NCBI RefSeq assembly: GCF_000482865.1
Contig: NZ_AXWW01000064.1
Location: forward strand, 1-40,322
Length of the DNA: 40,322 nucleotides
Source: Actinokineospora inagensis DSM 44258
Lineage (GTDB): Bacteria > Actinomycetota > Actinomycetes > Mycobacteriales > Pseudonocardiaceae
Direction: 5' to 3'
Part shown: positions 7,824 to 16,919 of the stretch, piece by piece
How the letters are laid out: each line of letters opens with the position of its first letter
How positions within the stretch are numbered: the stretch's first letter is position 1
Notes under the pieces: generated by a model
Seen by the model: only the letters and a program-made list of their open reading frames with translations
What the model was told of the DNA's origin: nothing
Database searches by the model: none
Translations under genes and position numbers: made by a program

Positions 7824-8578
7824 CCCCGATGACCGCCGTCGAGATCGTCGACCTGCACAAGTCCTTCGGGGACCTGGAGGTCCTGCGCGGCATCAGCGCG
7901 TCCGTGGCGACCGGTGAGGTCGTGTGCGTCATCGGGCCGTCCGGCTCGGGCAAGTCCACCCTGCTGCGCTGCGTCAACCTGCTGGAGCAACCGAACAGCG
8001 GCAAGATCGTGGTCAACGGGGTGGAGATCACCGACCGGGACTGCGACATCGACGGCGCGCGGCGTCGGCTCGGCATGGTGTTCCAGCAGTTCAACCTGTT
8101 CCAGCACCTGACCGTGTTGGACAACCTCACCATCGCCCAGCGCAAGGTCCTCCGCCGCGACAAGGCGGAAGCCGAGCGCGTCGCCATGGACAACCTGACC
8201 AAGGTAGGGGTAGCGGATAAGGTCCGCTCTTATCCCGCTCAGTTGTCTGGCGGACAACAACAACGTGTCGCCATCGCGCGTGCGTTGTCCATGGGGCCCG
8301 AGGTGATGCTGTTCGACGAGCCCACGTCCGCTCTTGACCCGGAGTTGGTGGGTGAGGTGCTCGGCGTCATGCGTCAGCTCGCCGACGAGGGCATGACGAT
8401 GCTCGTAGTCACGCACGAGATGCAGTTCGCCCGCGAGGTCGCCGACAAGGTCCTGTTCATGGACGGCGGCGTCGTGGTCGAACAGGGACCGCCGGACCAG
8501 GTCATCGGGGCGCCACAACACGAACGGACCAAGACGTTCCTCGCGCGGGTCCTCGACCCGATCCACCGCACGGAGTAA
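7820..8578 (+). CDS. Amino-acid ABC transporter ATP-binding protein
   Basis: 252 aa, GlnQ/HisP-type ATPase of the importer encoded by the two preceding genes. Walker [10 protein letters not shown] at 39-47, Q-loop F-Q-Q-F-N-L-F, signature L-S-G-G-Q-Q-Q-R, Walker [14 protein letters not shown] and H-loop V-T-H-E-M. Start GTG at 7820 overlaps the permease stop. Full length for the family. A short palindrome (ttcccagggaa, 8579-8589) follows the stop and may be part of a terminator. Confidence 0.95.
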   Translation: MTPMTAVEIVDLHKSFGDLEVLRGISASVATGEVVCVIGPSGSGKSTLLRCVNLLEQPNSGKIVVNGVEITDRDCDIDGARRRLGMVFQQFNLFQHLTVLDNLTIAQRKVLRRDKAEAERVAMDNLTKVGVADKVRSYPAQLSGGQQQRVAIARALSMGPEVMLFDEPTSALDPELVGEVLGVMRQLADEGMTMLVVTHEMQFAREVADKVLFMDGGVVVEQGPPDQVIGAPQHERTKTFLARVLDPIHRTE

Positions 8579-8633
8579 TTCCCAGGGAACTAAGCGTCAC
8601 CGGCGCGCGTTGACCCGTGTGGGAGGGGTTGCC

Positions 8634-10823
8634 GTGGCCGGAAGGGACATCGACGAGGTCGGGGGCGTGCTTGACCCGCACTCCCCCGACCCGCCCGCGT
8701 GGTCGGTCATGCAGGCGTCCGATGTCGTGCGCCGCTTCGTCGAACCCGACCCGGTGCTGCGACGGCGCCGTCCGACGACGGTGCCGGTGGTCAGCATCAG
8801 CGACCGCTACCTCGTGGGGCGGCTCGACCTGCGCGCTGTGGAGTTCCCGTACCTGCTGGAGTTCGTCCGCTGCCGCTTCGAGCAGCCACCGGACATGCGG
8901 CAGGCGCGGCTCGCGGGCGTGGAGTTCCGGAACTGCAGGCTGCCGGGCCTGTCCGGGCGGAACCTGCGCAGCGACAACGACCTGCAGTTCATCGACGGCA
9001 CGGTCATCACCGGCACCCTCGACCTGACCGACGGCGAGATCCACGGGACGCTGGTGCTGGCGGGGGCCACGCTCGCGCCGACCCGGGGACCCGCGCTGCA
9101 CGGCGACCGGTTGCTGCTGGCCGGAGCGCTGCTCGCGGCCAACCTGGTCGCGCACGGCGAAGTGCGGATCCCAGGACTGCGCAGCGGCGGCAACCTGAAC
9201 TTCGCGGGCGCGCTGCTGGACAACCCGCGCGGGCTCGCGCTGAACGGCAACGGCCTGCACGTCGGGGGCAACCTGCTGCTCATGGTCGACCCGGCGTCGG
9301 GCACGCCGTTCCGGTGCGCGGGGCAGTTGTTCCTGCCGAGCGTCCGCGTCGACAGCGACTTCTCGTTGCGCGGCGCGCGGTTGAGCCCCCGCACCGAGCA
9401 CTCCCGGTCGGTGCCGCCGGACGACCCGTTCTTCGACCCGAACGCCACCCTGGTCGCCGATCGGTCCAGAGTGGACGGAAACGTCAACCTGGACCGGGAT
9501 TTCCGCAGCACGGGCACGATCCGGATCGTGAACGCGCACATCGGCGGGTCCCTGCGGCTGTCACACGCGCGGGTGGACCTCTCCGGCGGGCGGGAGTCCT
9601 TCGTCGAGCAGGACGACGGGGCCGGACCGTACGGTGACCGCGCCGTGCACCTGGACGGAACCGAGGTCCGCGGCGGGATCGACGCCCGCGACGCGCGGGT
9701 GGCCGGGCAGATCCGGTTGGTGGACGTGAAAGTCCAGGGCAGCGTGCTGCTCGACCGGGCGGTGCTGAGCAACCGGTTCGGGGACGCCATCGAGGGCCGC
9801 CGGTTCTCGGTCGGCGGGAACCTGGACGGTCGGTCGCTGCTGGTGTCCGGGTCGGTGTTGCTGCCGGGATCACGGATCGGGGCCAACCTCGACCTGCGCG
9901 GGAGCCGGTTGGTCTCACCGGGGAGCTATGCCGGTGACGGCGCCCCGAAACCCGCTTTGGACCTGCGCGTCGCCCACATCGGTCGGGACCTCATCTGCGC
10001 GGGTGAGTTCACCACACACGGCGAAATCCGCATGCGCCGCGCGGAAATCCTGCGGGAAACCAACTTCCACGGTGCTGTGCTCAGCGGACCGGTCGTGTCG
10101 CTGAACGCTTTCGGCGTCCAAACCCAGGAATTGCGCCTCGACGTGGGCGCCCCGCCTCGCGGCCGGGTCGAACTGCGGCACGCCGGCTGTGCTTTCTTCG
10201 CCGACAACCCGGTGTTCTGGCGGGCCGAAGGTCGCATCGAACTCGAGGACTTCCGCTACGACGCCTTGGAAAAACCCATCCAGTTGGAGGACGACGCCGA
10301 GGTCGTGCGCCGCCTCCGCTGGCTGCGCGAAGGCATGCGCGACGTGTACCGACCGGGTCCGTACGACCAGTTCGCGCACATGCTGCGGTCCGCCGGAAAC
10401 GAAGAACACGCCGCGACCGTCCTGGTGGAGAAACAACGCCGCCGGTACACCGCCCTCGCCGACGGCGCCGAACTCGCCGCCCCGGGAATCCGCGTGTGGA
10501 GTTGGCTGCAACGCTGGATGGTCGGCTACGGCTACCGCCCCACCCGCGCCCTCGCCTGGCTCTTCGCGTTCTTGATCATGGGTACCGTGTGGTTCTCGCT
10601 GATCCCCACCCCACACGAGGCCAACGCCGACGACCACCTCGTCTGGAACCCCGTCCTCTACACCCTCGACCTGCTCGTCCCCATCGTCGACTTCGGCCAC
10701 AAGAACCGCTGGACCGTCGACGGCTTCTCCCAGTGGATAGGCGCCGTCTTCATCGCCCTCGGCTGGATCCTCGCCACCACCGTCGCCGCAGGCATAACCC
10801 GAATGCTCCGGAGGTCCTCCTGA
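8634..10823 (+). CDS. Large repeat protein with C-terminal membrane segments (beta-helix-like)
   Basis: 729 aa; I do not recognise a characterised family, though similar actinomycete proteins are often labelled membrane-associated oxidoreductase. Residues about 50-520 are built of repeating short units with patterns such as G-G-N-L-x-L, G-x-I-x-L and D-L-R-G-x-R-L spaced about 20 residues apart, as in polymer-forming or pentapeptide-like right-handed beta-helices. A charged helical segment (about 560-640, with D-V-Y-R-x-G-P-Y-x-Q) follows, then two hydrophobic segments near 650 and 705 separated by a short loop, so the C-terminus anchors in the membrane. No redox motif is visible, so the oxidoreductase label is unsupported. 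GTG at 8634 has GGAGGGG five bases upstream. The stop overlaps the methyltransferase ATG by one base. Confidence 0.85.
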   Translation: MAGRDIDEVGGVLDPHSPDPPAWSVMQASDVVRRFVEPDPVLRRRRPTTVPVVSISDRYLVGRLDLRAVEFPYLLEFVRCRFEQPPDMRQARLAGVEFRNCRLPGLSGRNLRSDNDLQFIDGTVITGTLDLTDGEIHGTLVLAGATLAPTRGPALHGDRLLLAGALLAANLVAHGEVRIPGLRSGGNLNFAGALLDNPRGLALNGNGLHVGGNLLLMVDPASGTPFRCAGQLFLPSVRVDSDFSLRGARLSPRTEHSRSVPPDDPFFDPNATLVADRSRVDGNVNLDRDFRSTGTIRIVNAHIGGSLRLSHARVDLSGGRESFVEQDDGAGPYGDRAVHLDGTEVRGGIDARDARVAGQIRLVDVKVQGSVLLDRAVLSNRFGDAIEGRRFSVGGNLDGRSLLVSGSVLLPGSRIGANLDLRGSRLVSPGSYAGDGAPKPALDLRVAHIGRDLICAGEFTTHGEIRMRRAEILRETNFHGAVLSGPVVSLNAFGVQTQELRLDVGAPPRGRVELRHAGCAFFADNPVFWRAEGRIELEDFRYDALEKPIQLEDDAEVVRRLRWLREGMRDVYRPGPYDQFAHMLRSAGNEEHAATVLVEKQRRRYTALADGAELAAPGIRVWSWLQRWMVGYGYRPTRALAWLFAFLIMGTVWFSLIPTPHEANADDHLVWNPVLYTLDLLVPIVDFGHKNRWTVDGFSQWIGAVFIALGWILATTVAAGITRMLRRSS

Positions 10824-11539
10824 TGTCCGCCGACGGCTACGACGTTTTCCACACCGGCGCCAGGTCCCCCCTCGTCCAACGCCTCTACCAAGAGGCATTC
10901 GCCGACCAGTGGGTCCCCGGCGTCCAAGCGACGAGTTCCTGCTCGTGGTGGCTCCTCGGCACCCTCGTCGCCGAACTCCGCCTCCCCCCGGGTTCCCTGT
11001 TGGCCGACCTGGGCTGCGGTCGCGGCGGCCCCGGCATCTGGCTCGCCCGCGCCCTCTCCACGTCCCTCATCGGCGTCGACTACAGCCCCACCGCCATCGC
11101 CGACGCCACCACCCGCGCCCCAACCGGCACCTTCCACGTCGCCCCCTTCACCGCCCTCCCCCTCCCCGACGCCTCCGTGGACGCCGCCATCAGCATCGAC
11201 GCCATCTACTTCGCCCCCGACCACCCCGCCGCATTCGCCGAAGTCCACCGCACCCTCCGCCCCGGCGCCCCCTTCCTCTTCACCGCCCGCGACACCACCG
11301 CCGACTGGCCCACCGTCATCACCAACGCGGGCCTCACCCTCACCACCACCCACACCCACCCCGGCGCCGCCGACCGCTGGCTCCGCTTCTTCGCCCTCAC
11401 CCTCACCCACGAACCCGCCCTCCGCGCCCAACTCAGCACCCTCGCCGCCGACTACATGGTCGAAGAAGCCAGAAACGCACCGCTACGCATCACCGAAAGC
11501 ACCTTCAACCTCTACGTGACCCACCGCCCGGAGGAATGA
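10823..11539 (+). CDS. Class I SAM-dependent methyltransferase
   Basis: 238 aa. The Rossmann-fold motif I is L-L-A-D-L-G-C-G-R-G-G-P-G (about 60-72), followed by an acidic end of strand 2 (L-I-G-V-D-Y-S), motif P-L-P-D-A-S-V-D-A-A-I-S-I-D-A and the post-III L-R-P-G-A-P-F pattern of the Methyltransf_11/25 group. The substrate is unknown. The ATG at 10823 overlaps the stop of the beta-helix gene (TGATG) with GGAGG upstream, so the two are co-translated. The third-position C bias is extreme here. Confidence 0.9.
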   Translation: MSADGYDVFHTGARSPLVQRLYQEAFADQWVPGVQATSSCSWWLLGTLVAELRLPPGSLLADLGCGRGGPGIWLARALSTSLIGVDYSPTAIADATTRAPTGTFHVAPFTALPLPDASVDAAISIDAIYFAPDHPAAFAEVHRTLRPGAPFLFTARDTTADWPTVITNAGLTLTTTHTHPGAADRWLRFFALTLTHEPALRAQLSTLAADYMVEEARNAPLRITESTFNLYVTHRPEE

Positions 11540-11694
11540 ACCCCTCGCGTCGTGGCCGAGGATGTCGAGCAGTTCGTCCAGGGAGCGTGGATGTCTGCGG
11601 AGTGCTTTGACGACCGTTCTCGGCGATGCTCGGCAACGAGTCACGCAGATGCTCCATGAAACGAATAAGACGAAAGGCTGAAACCCGGTCGCAC
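11540..11694. other. Intergenic region without recognisable gene
   Basis: The frames here are short and without family-like composition. On the minus strand, downstream of the RelE-like gene, a short frame beginning near 11655 could be a decayed partner, but nothing in it is recognisable. Confidence 0.3.
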
Positions 11695-12027
11695 TCACAT
11701 GTTCCGGTACGCCTCGCGACGATGTGTCACCCGCACGACGGTCACCAGGACCCTGGCGTCTTCGACCTGGTAGATCACCCGGTGGTCGCCGATCCGGATG
11801 CGCAGCACGTCTGCCGGTTGACCCGCGAGTGCGCGGCCTGGTGGGGGTGGATCTGTTCCCAGGGCTGTCACCGCCACTGTGATCCTGCGTCCGGTCTGCT
11901 TGTCGAGCTTGTGGAGTCGACCGGGAAACGATCTCGCCGAGGCGGTCTCTCGCCACGCTACTCGTGTATCTGGGATCGAAATATCGTCGCGTGGACGTGG
12001 TGTTGACTCCTCACGTGACCACAGCAC
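11695..12027 (-). CDS. RelE/ParE-like toxin, start uncertain, possibly decayed
   Basis: The last 85-90 residues match the RelE family: R-V-A-W-R-E-T-A, K-L-D-K-Q-T-G-R-R-I, A-V-T-A-L-G-T-D-P-P-P-P, L-R-I-R-I-G-D-H-R-V-I-Y-Q-V-E and the C-terminal V-V-R-V-T-H-R-R-E-A-Y-R. RelE proteins cleave mRNA on the ribosome. At the usual start position (just before D-T-R-V-A-W) there is no ATG/GTG/TTG; the only in-frame start is GTG at 12027, which adds 19 unfamiliar residues and overlaps the start of the divergent gene. The segment between R-E-T-A and K-L-D-K is a little longer than usual. No antitoxin gene is visible on either side. It may be a relic or use a non-canonical start. Confidence 0.55.
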   Translation of the reverse strand: MLWSREESTPRPRDDISIPDTRVAWRETASARSFPGRLHKLDKQTGRRITVAVTALGTDPPPPGRALAGQPADVLRIRIGDHRVIYQVEDARVLVTVVRVTHRREAYRNM

Positions 12028-13832
12028 ACCCCCGTCGTCTGTCGCGTGCCGCCGAGCTGGTTGGGCGCGGTTGGTTGAACACCGGCGACATGGATCTGCA
12101 CCTGGGTGACTTCCGGGGCAAGGTCCTCCTCCTGGACTTCTGGACCTTCTGCTGCATCAACTGCCTGCACGTCCTCGACGAGCTTCGGCCCGTTGAGGAG
12201 GAGTTCAAGGATGTCCTGGTCACCGTGGGGGTGCATTCGCCGAAGTTTGTGCATGAGGCGGATGCGGACGCCCTGCGGGCGGCGGTGGAGCGGTATGACG
12301 TGCACCACCCGGTGCTCGATGATCCGGAGTTGACCACCTGGCAGGCGTACGCGGTGAAGGCGTGGCCGACGTTGGTGTTGGTGGATCCGGAGGGGTATGT
12401 CGTTCACGTCGCCGCGGGTGAGGGGCATGCGGAGGCGTTGCGCAGGGTGATCGCGCAGGTGGTGGCGGAGCATGGGGCGAAGGGGACGTTGCACCGCGGG
12501 GATGGGCCGTACGTTCCCCCGCCTGCGGTTGAGTCGGAGTTGAAGTTTCCGGCGAAGGTGACCGTGAGCGCTAAGAGCACCTTGCTGGTCGCGGATACGG
12601 CGCATCATCGGATTGTTGAGCTTGACGGCGAATCGATCGTTAGGGCGTACGGCACGGGTACGAGGGGTAGGCAGGACGGAACCCAGCCGACCTTCTCCGA
12701 GCCCTCGGCTGTGGCGGTTCTACCGGCGAAGACAGCGGAAACTGTCGGCTACCACCTCATCGTCGCCGACACCGTCAACCATCTGTTGCGTGGCATCAAC
12801 ACCGACACCGGTGAGGTCACGACGGTCGCGGGCACGGGCGAGCAGTGGCGCAACGGTCCGGTCGAGGGGCCGGCGACCGAGGTTGACCTCACCAGTCCGT
12901 GGGACCTCGTGTGGTGGGAGCCCGCTGACGGTGTGGTGATCGCCATGGCGGGTAACCACACCCTCGGCTTGTTCGACCCGGTCGCGAACCACATCAGCCG
13001 GTTCGCGGGGACCACGGTCGAGGGGCTCAACGACGGTCCGGCGGATCAGGCGTTCTTCGCGCAGACGTCCGGGTTGGCAGTGGACGGCGACAAGTTGTGG
13101 CTGGTCGACTCCGAGACGTCCGCGTTGCGGTGGATCGACACCGACCTGACTGTGCACACCGCTGTCGGCAAGGGGTTGTTCGACTTCGGACACCGGGACG
13201 GCAAGGCGGACCAAGCCCTCCTCCAACACCCCCTCGGCGTCACCGTGTTGGCAGACCACTCCGTCGCCGTTGCCGACACCTACAACGGTGCCATCCGCCG
13301 CTATGACCCCGGGACCAGCGAGGTGAGCACTCTCGCCACCGGACTCGCCGAGCCTTCCGGGGCCGCATTGGTCGATGGTGAACTCGTCGTCGTCGAGTCC
13401 GCCGCGCACCGGTTGACCCGTCCGGTGGCGAAGGCGCACCTCGTTGACGGTGACGCGCACCAGGTGCGCAGGCCGCCGACGGACATCGCCGCCGGGATTC
13501 TCGACCTCGCCGTGGTTTTCACCCCGCCGCCTGGGCAGAAACTGGACGACCGCTGGGGTCCGTCGACCCGGCTGGAGGTCACGTCGTCGCCGCCGGAGTT
13601 GCTCACGGACGGTGCGGGCGTCAGCACCGACCTGACCCGCAAGCTGACCATCGCCGCGGGCATCCCGGACGGCGTGCTGCACGTCGTCGCCCAGGCGGCG
13701 AGCTGCGACGACGGCACCGAGCACCCCGCGTGCCACCTGACCAGGCAGGACTGGGGCGTCCCGGTCCGCGTCACGGACAGTGGCGCCGGGCGGCTACCGC
13801 TGGTGATGGGCGGCCTGGACGAACAGCACTGA
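12015..13832 (+). CDS. Thioredoxin-domain plus NHL-repeat protein (NHLRC2-like)
   Basis: 605 aa. Residues about 10-160 are a TlpA/thioredoxin-like domain with V-L-L-L-D-F-W-T-F-C-C-I-N-C-L-H-V-L, giving a C-x-x-C pair of the type seen in the NHLRC2/YncE-like family. Residues about 180-460 are NHL/beta-propeller repeats (V-A-D-T-x-x-H-R-I, V-A-D-T-V-N-H-L-L-R, V-A-D-T-Y-N-G-A-I-R-R-Y), and the last 130 residues form an additional domain. No signal peptide, so cytoplasmic. The frame is open from 11964; GTG at 12015 is preferred because relatives begin shortly before the R-G-W-L-N-T-G motif. GTG at 11991 is possible. A role in redox biology is inferred from the fold. Confidence 0.85.
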   Translation: MTTAHPRRLSRAAELVGRGWLNTGDMDLHLGDFRGKVLLLDFWTFCCINCLHVLDELRPVEEEFKDVLVTVGVHSPKFVHEADADALRAAVERYDVHHPVLDDPELTTWQAYAVKAWPTLVLVDPEGYVVHVAAGEGHAEALRRVIAQVVAEHGAKGTLHRGDGPYVPPPAVESELKFPAKVTVSAKSTLLVADTAHHRIVELDGESIVRAYGTGTRGRQDGTQPTFSEPSAVAVLPAKTAETVGYHLIVADTVNHLLRGINTDTGEVTTVAGTGEQWRNGPVEGPATEVDLTSPWDLVWWEPADGVVIAMAGNHTLGLFDPVANHISRFAGTTVEGLNDGPADQAFFAQTSGLAVDGDKLWLVDSETSALRWIDTDLTVHTAVGKGLFDFGHRDGKADQALLQHPLGVTVLADHSVAVADTYNGAIRRYDPGTSEVSTLATGLAEPSGAALVDGELVVVESAAHRLTRPVAKAHLVDGDAHQVRRPPTDIAAGILDLAVVFTPPPGQKLDDRWGPSTRLEVTSSPPELLTDGAGVSTDLTRKLTIAAGIPDGVLHVVAQAASCDDGTEHPACHLTRQDWGVPVRVTDSGAGRLPLVMGGLDEQH

Positions 13833-13875
13833 CCAGCCCGAAACCCCCGAATGGGCAGCCGGTTACCATTCCCCG

Positions 13876-14196
13876 GTGCCGGACGCGAAGCTCGAGATCC
13901 AGATGCTGCACGACCGGGTCCTCGTGCGGCTCACCCCCGAGGAGGGGGAACGGCGCAGCACCGGCGGCATCGTCATCCCGGCGACCGCGCAGGTGGCCAA
14001 GCGGTTGGCCTGGGGCGACGTGCTGGGGGTCGGGACCACGGTGCGCACCGTCAAGGTGGGCGACCGGGTGCTGTTCAACCCCGAGGACCAGTTCGAGGTC
14101 GAGGTGCACGGGCAGGCGTACGTGGTGATGCGGGAGCGGGACGTGCACGCCATGGCGAGTGAACGCACGGAACACGGGACCGGGTTGTACCTCTAG
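13876..14196 (+). CDS. GroES-like (chaperonin-10 family) protein
   Basis: 106 aa. The Cpn10 pattern is present: M-L-H-D-R-V-L-V-R-L-x-P-E-E-G-E-R-R-S-T-G-G-I-V-I-P, V-A-K-R-L-A-W-G-D-V-L-G-V-G, V-x-V-G-D-R-V-L-F-N-P-E-D. It differs from canonical GroES in the roof-loop and C-terminal regions and carries a C-terminal tail (ASERTEHGTGLYL), and no groEL is adjacent; it is therefore probably the second, divergent GroES-like paralogue found in many actinobacteria rather than the main co-chaperonin. Start GTG at 13876 follows a gap of 43 bases after the NHL gene. Confidence 0.85.
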   Translation: MPDAKLEIQMLHDRVLVRLTPEEGERRSTGGIVIPATAQVAKRLAWGDVLGVGTTVRTVKVGDRVLFNPEDQFEVEVHGQAYVVMRERDVHAMASERTEHGTGLYL

Positions 14197-14209
14197 GGAA
14201 GGGTGAGCC

Positions 14210-16066
14210 GTGCCGGAGGACCAGAACTGGCCGGGTGAGGCCAGATGGCCCGAGTCGCACTCCGAGCAGACCGACCTGCTGCCACGGATTCCCGCTGTGG
14301 GATCGCCGTGGGACGACGCGCCGACGCAGCAGATTCCCCAGGTACCGCAAGAGGAACCGGCCACCGAGCGGCGGAGTTCGCGCAAGCCCGCCATCATCGT
14401 CGGTGCGGTGGTCGGCGCGCTCGCCGTGCTCTACGGCATCGACTTGGCGGTGAGCAGCGGTGACGTTCCCCGCGGGACGACCGTGGCCGGCGTCGACGTC
14501 GGCGGCATGTCGCAGCTCGAAGCGGAGCAGGCGTTGCGGCAGAAGATCGAGCCCCGGCTCACCCAGCCGATCGCGGTGAAGATCGGGTCGGTCGACGGGA
14601 AGCTGGACCCGACCAGGTCCGGGCTGACCCTGGACTGGGGTAAGACCCTGGAGCAGGCGGGCGACCAGCCGCTCAGCCCGATCACCCGCGTCGCGTCGCT
14701 GTTCGGTGCCACCCGTGAGGTCGGTGTGGTGACCTCTACCGACGACAAGACCCTGTCGGCGGCGATCGATCAGCTCAAGACGAGCAGCACGCGTCCGCCG
14801 GTCGAGGGGGCTATCCGCTTCGACGGGGCCAACCCGGTCGCGGTTGAACCGGTCCCGGGGCAGGAGTTGGACACCGGTAAGGCGCGGCAGGTCATCATCG
14901 ACCGGTGGGTCAGTGGTTCCGCGCTAGAGCTCCCGGTGACATCGAGCCCGGTTAAGACCACGTCCGATGGCGTGCACGTCGCGTTGGACTTCGCGAAGGT
15001 CGCGGTGTCGGCGCCGGTCACGGTCAAGGGCGAGGGTAAGGACGCCAAGATCGACCCGGCGGTGATCGCGTCCGCGTTGACCTTCGACCCGGCCGATGGC
15101 GGCGGTCTCGCGCCCAAGGTGGACGTCGCCAAGGTCACCGACGCGGTCCGGCCGCAGTTGGCGTCCACCGAGAAGCCCGGCCAGGACGCCGAGGTCGTGT
15201 TCGACGGCGGCACGCCCAAGGTCACGCCGTCCACGGACGGCACCGGCGTCAAGTACGACACGGCTTTCGCCACCCTGCTGGACGTGCTGCACAAGCCGGA
15301 CGGCCGGGAGATCAAGGTCGAGTACACCAAGGCCCCCGCGAAGGTGACCACCGACCAGGCGAACCAGCTCGGCATCAAGGAGGTCATCGGCGAGTTCAGC
15401 ACCAAGGGCTTCGCCGCCGACTCAGGGGTGAACATCCGCATGGTCGCCGCCAAGGTCGACGGCGCGATCGTCAAGCCGGGTGAGACGTTCAGCCTCAACG
15501 GTTATACCGGTCCCCGTGGTGCCGCTCAGGGTTATGTGGAGGCGGGCATCATCAAGGACGGTGCCCCCGGCCGCGAAGTGGGCGGTGGCATCTCACAGTT
15601 CGCGACGACGCTATACAACGCCTCTTACTTCGCCGGGCTCAAAGACGCGGGGCACAAGGAACACAGCTACTACATCAGCCGCTACCCGGCCGCCCGTGAG
15701 GCCACGGTTTTCGAGAACCCGGATGGCAGCAGCGTCATCGACCTGAAGTTCACCAACGACTCCCCGACCGGCATCGCCATCCAGACCATCTGGACGTCGT
15801 CGTCGATCACGGTGAAGATCTGGGGCACCAAGCGCTACAACGTCGAGTCCATCCCCGGCGCGCGCACCCTGGAGACGCCGCCGCAGGAGAAGCCCGGCCC
15901 CACCACCGGCAAGTGCAACCCCAGCAACGGTGCCCCCGGCTTCACCACCTCGGACACCCGCGTCCTGCGCGACGCGACCAGCAACGCCGAGGTCCGCCGG
16001 GACACCCGCACGGTCCGCTACAACCCGCAGCCCAAGATCGTGTGCGCCCCGGCCCCACCGGGCTGA
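14210..16066 (+). CDS. VanW family membrane-anchored protein
   Basis: 618 aa. Residues 1-58 are a polar cytoplasmic part, about 60-80 one transmembrane helix (A-I-I-V-G-A-V-V-G-A-L-A-V-L-Y-G), then an extracellular region with repeats of the putative peptidoglycan-binding type (G-V-D-V-G-G-M-S-Q-L-E-A-E-Q-A-L near 93) and a VanW domain at about 390-530, including N-I-R-M-V-A-A-K-V-D-G, K-P-G-E-T-F-S-L-N, G-Y-V-E-A-G-I-I, G-G-G-I-S-Q-F-A-T-T-L-Y-N. The last 60 residues are Pro-rich. VanW function is unknown but linked to the cell wall. GTG at 14210 has GGGAAGGG six bases upstream; 13 bases separate it from the GroES-like gene. Confidence 0.9.
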   Translation: MPEDQNWPGEARWPESHSEQTDLLPRIPAVGSPWDDAPTQQIPQVPQEEPATERRSSRKPAIIVGAVVGALAVLYGIDLAVSSGDVPRGTTVAGVDVGGMSQLEAEQALRQKIEPRLTQPIAVKIGSVDGKLDPTRSGLTLDWGKTLEQAGDQPLSPITRVASLFGATREVGVVTSTDDKTLSAAIDQLKTSSTRPPVEGAIRFDGANPVAVEPVPGQELDTGKARQVIIDRWVSGSALELPVTSSPVKTTSDGVHVALDFAKVAVSAPVTVKGEGKDAKIDPAVIASALTFDPADGGGLAPKVDVAKVTDAVRPQLASTEKPGQDAEVVFDGGTPKVTPSTDGTGVKYDTAFATLLDVLHKPDGREIKVEYTKAPAKVTTDQANQLGIKEVIGEFSTKGFAADSGVNIRMVAAKVDGAIVKPGETFSLNGYTGPRGAAQGYVEAGIIKDGAPGREVGGGISQFATTLYNASYFAGLKDAGHKEHSYYISRYPAAREATVFENPDGSSVIDLKFTNDSPTGIAIQTIWTSSSITVKIWGTKRYNVESIPGARTLETPPQEKPGPTTGKCNPSNGAPGFTTSDTRVLRDATSNAEVRRDTRTVRYNPQPKIVCAPAPPG

Positions 16067-16106
16067 TTCACGTTTGAGTGACCCCCACAGGTGACACCTC
16101 CTCGCT

Positions 16107-16919
16107 GTGAGCGAGGTAACCACCAAGGCGCGGCAGGCCCGCGACAACAGCGCGGTCAAGGTGCTCGGCCGCTGCGGCATGGCCTGCTACGGCGCCGTGT
16201 ACGTGATCATCGCGTACCTCGCCGTCCAGGTCGCCTTCGGCAGCGGCGGCCAGGAAGCCGACCAGACCGGCGCCCTGGCCAAGGTCGCCGAAACCCCGTT
16301 CGGCGCGATCCTGCTGTGGGTACTGGCCGTCGGCCTGCTCGCCTTCGGCGGATGGCAACTCCTGATGGCCGCCTTCAGCTTCCAGTGGATCGAGGCAGGC
16401 CGCAAACGCTTGTCCAAGCGGGTCGGCGCGGGAATCCGGGGCGTGGTCGGCATTTCCCTCGGCATCGCCGCCATCCGCATCGCCACCGGCAGCGGGCAGC
16501 AGAGCGGGGACCAGAAGCAGAAGGAACTCACCGCCCGCCTCCTCGAACTCCCCGCAGGCCGGGTGATCGTCGGCATCGTCGCCCTCGCGGTGATCGGCGG
16601 CGGAATCGGCAGCATCGTCGCCGGTATCCGCAAGTCCTTCATGAAGGACCTCGAAACCACCCGCCTCCCCAAACCCCGCTGGGTCGAGAAAGTCGGCATG
16701 ACCGGCTACATCGCCAAGGGCACCGGCATCGGCATCGTCGGCATCCTCCTCGGCATCGCCGCCATCGACGCCAACCCCGCCAAAGCAGGCGGCCTCGACG
16801 CAGCCCTCCGCACGCTGGCCAACCAGCCCTTCGGCACCGCGCTCCTGATCATCGTCGCCGCAGGCTTCGCCGCCTTCGGCCTCTACTGCTTCGCCGCCGC
16901 CCGCGCCCACCGCACCTAA
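16107..16919 (+). CDS. DUF1206 membrane protein
   Basis: 270 aa integral membrane protein with six hydrophobic segments arranged as three repeats of a two-helix unit, the hallmark of DUF1206: each repeat has a G-x-x-x-Y/G turn at the start (C-G-M-A-C-Y-G-A-V-Y, V-G-A-G-I-R-G-V-V-G, V-G-M-T-G-Y-I-A-K-G) and a F/L-A-F-G-x-x-x motif in the second helix (L-L-A-F-G-G-W-Q, A-A-F-G-L-Y). Function unknown. Its stop overlaps the stop of the convergent small gene by 4 bases (CTAA). Confidence 0.85.
   Translation: MSEVTTKARQARDNSAVKVLGRCGMACYGAVYVIIAYLAVQVAFGSGGQEADQTGALAKVAETPFGAILLWVLAVGLLAFGGWQLLMAAFSFQWIEAGRKRLSKRVGAGIRGVVGISLGIAAIRIATGSGQQSGDQKQKELTARLLELPAGRVIVGIVALAVIGGGIGSIVAGIRKSFMKDLETTRLPKPRWVEKVGMTGYIAKGTGIGIVGILLGIAAIDANPAKAGGLDAALRTLANQPFGTALLIIVAAGFAAFGLYCFAAARAHRT

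Noticed and set aside
8699..9637. Long overlapping frames within the beta-helix gene
   Set aside because: Arg/Ala/Gly-rich shadows of the 8634-10823 gene; the true gene has regular repeats and a ribosome site.
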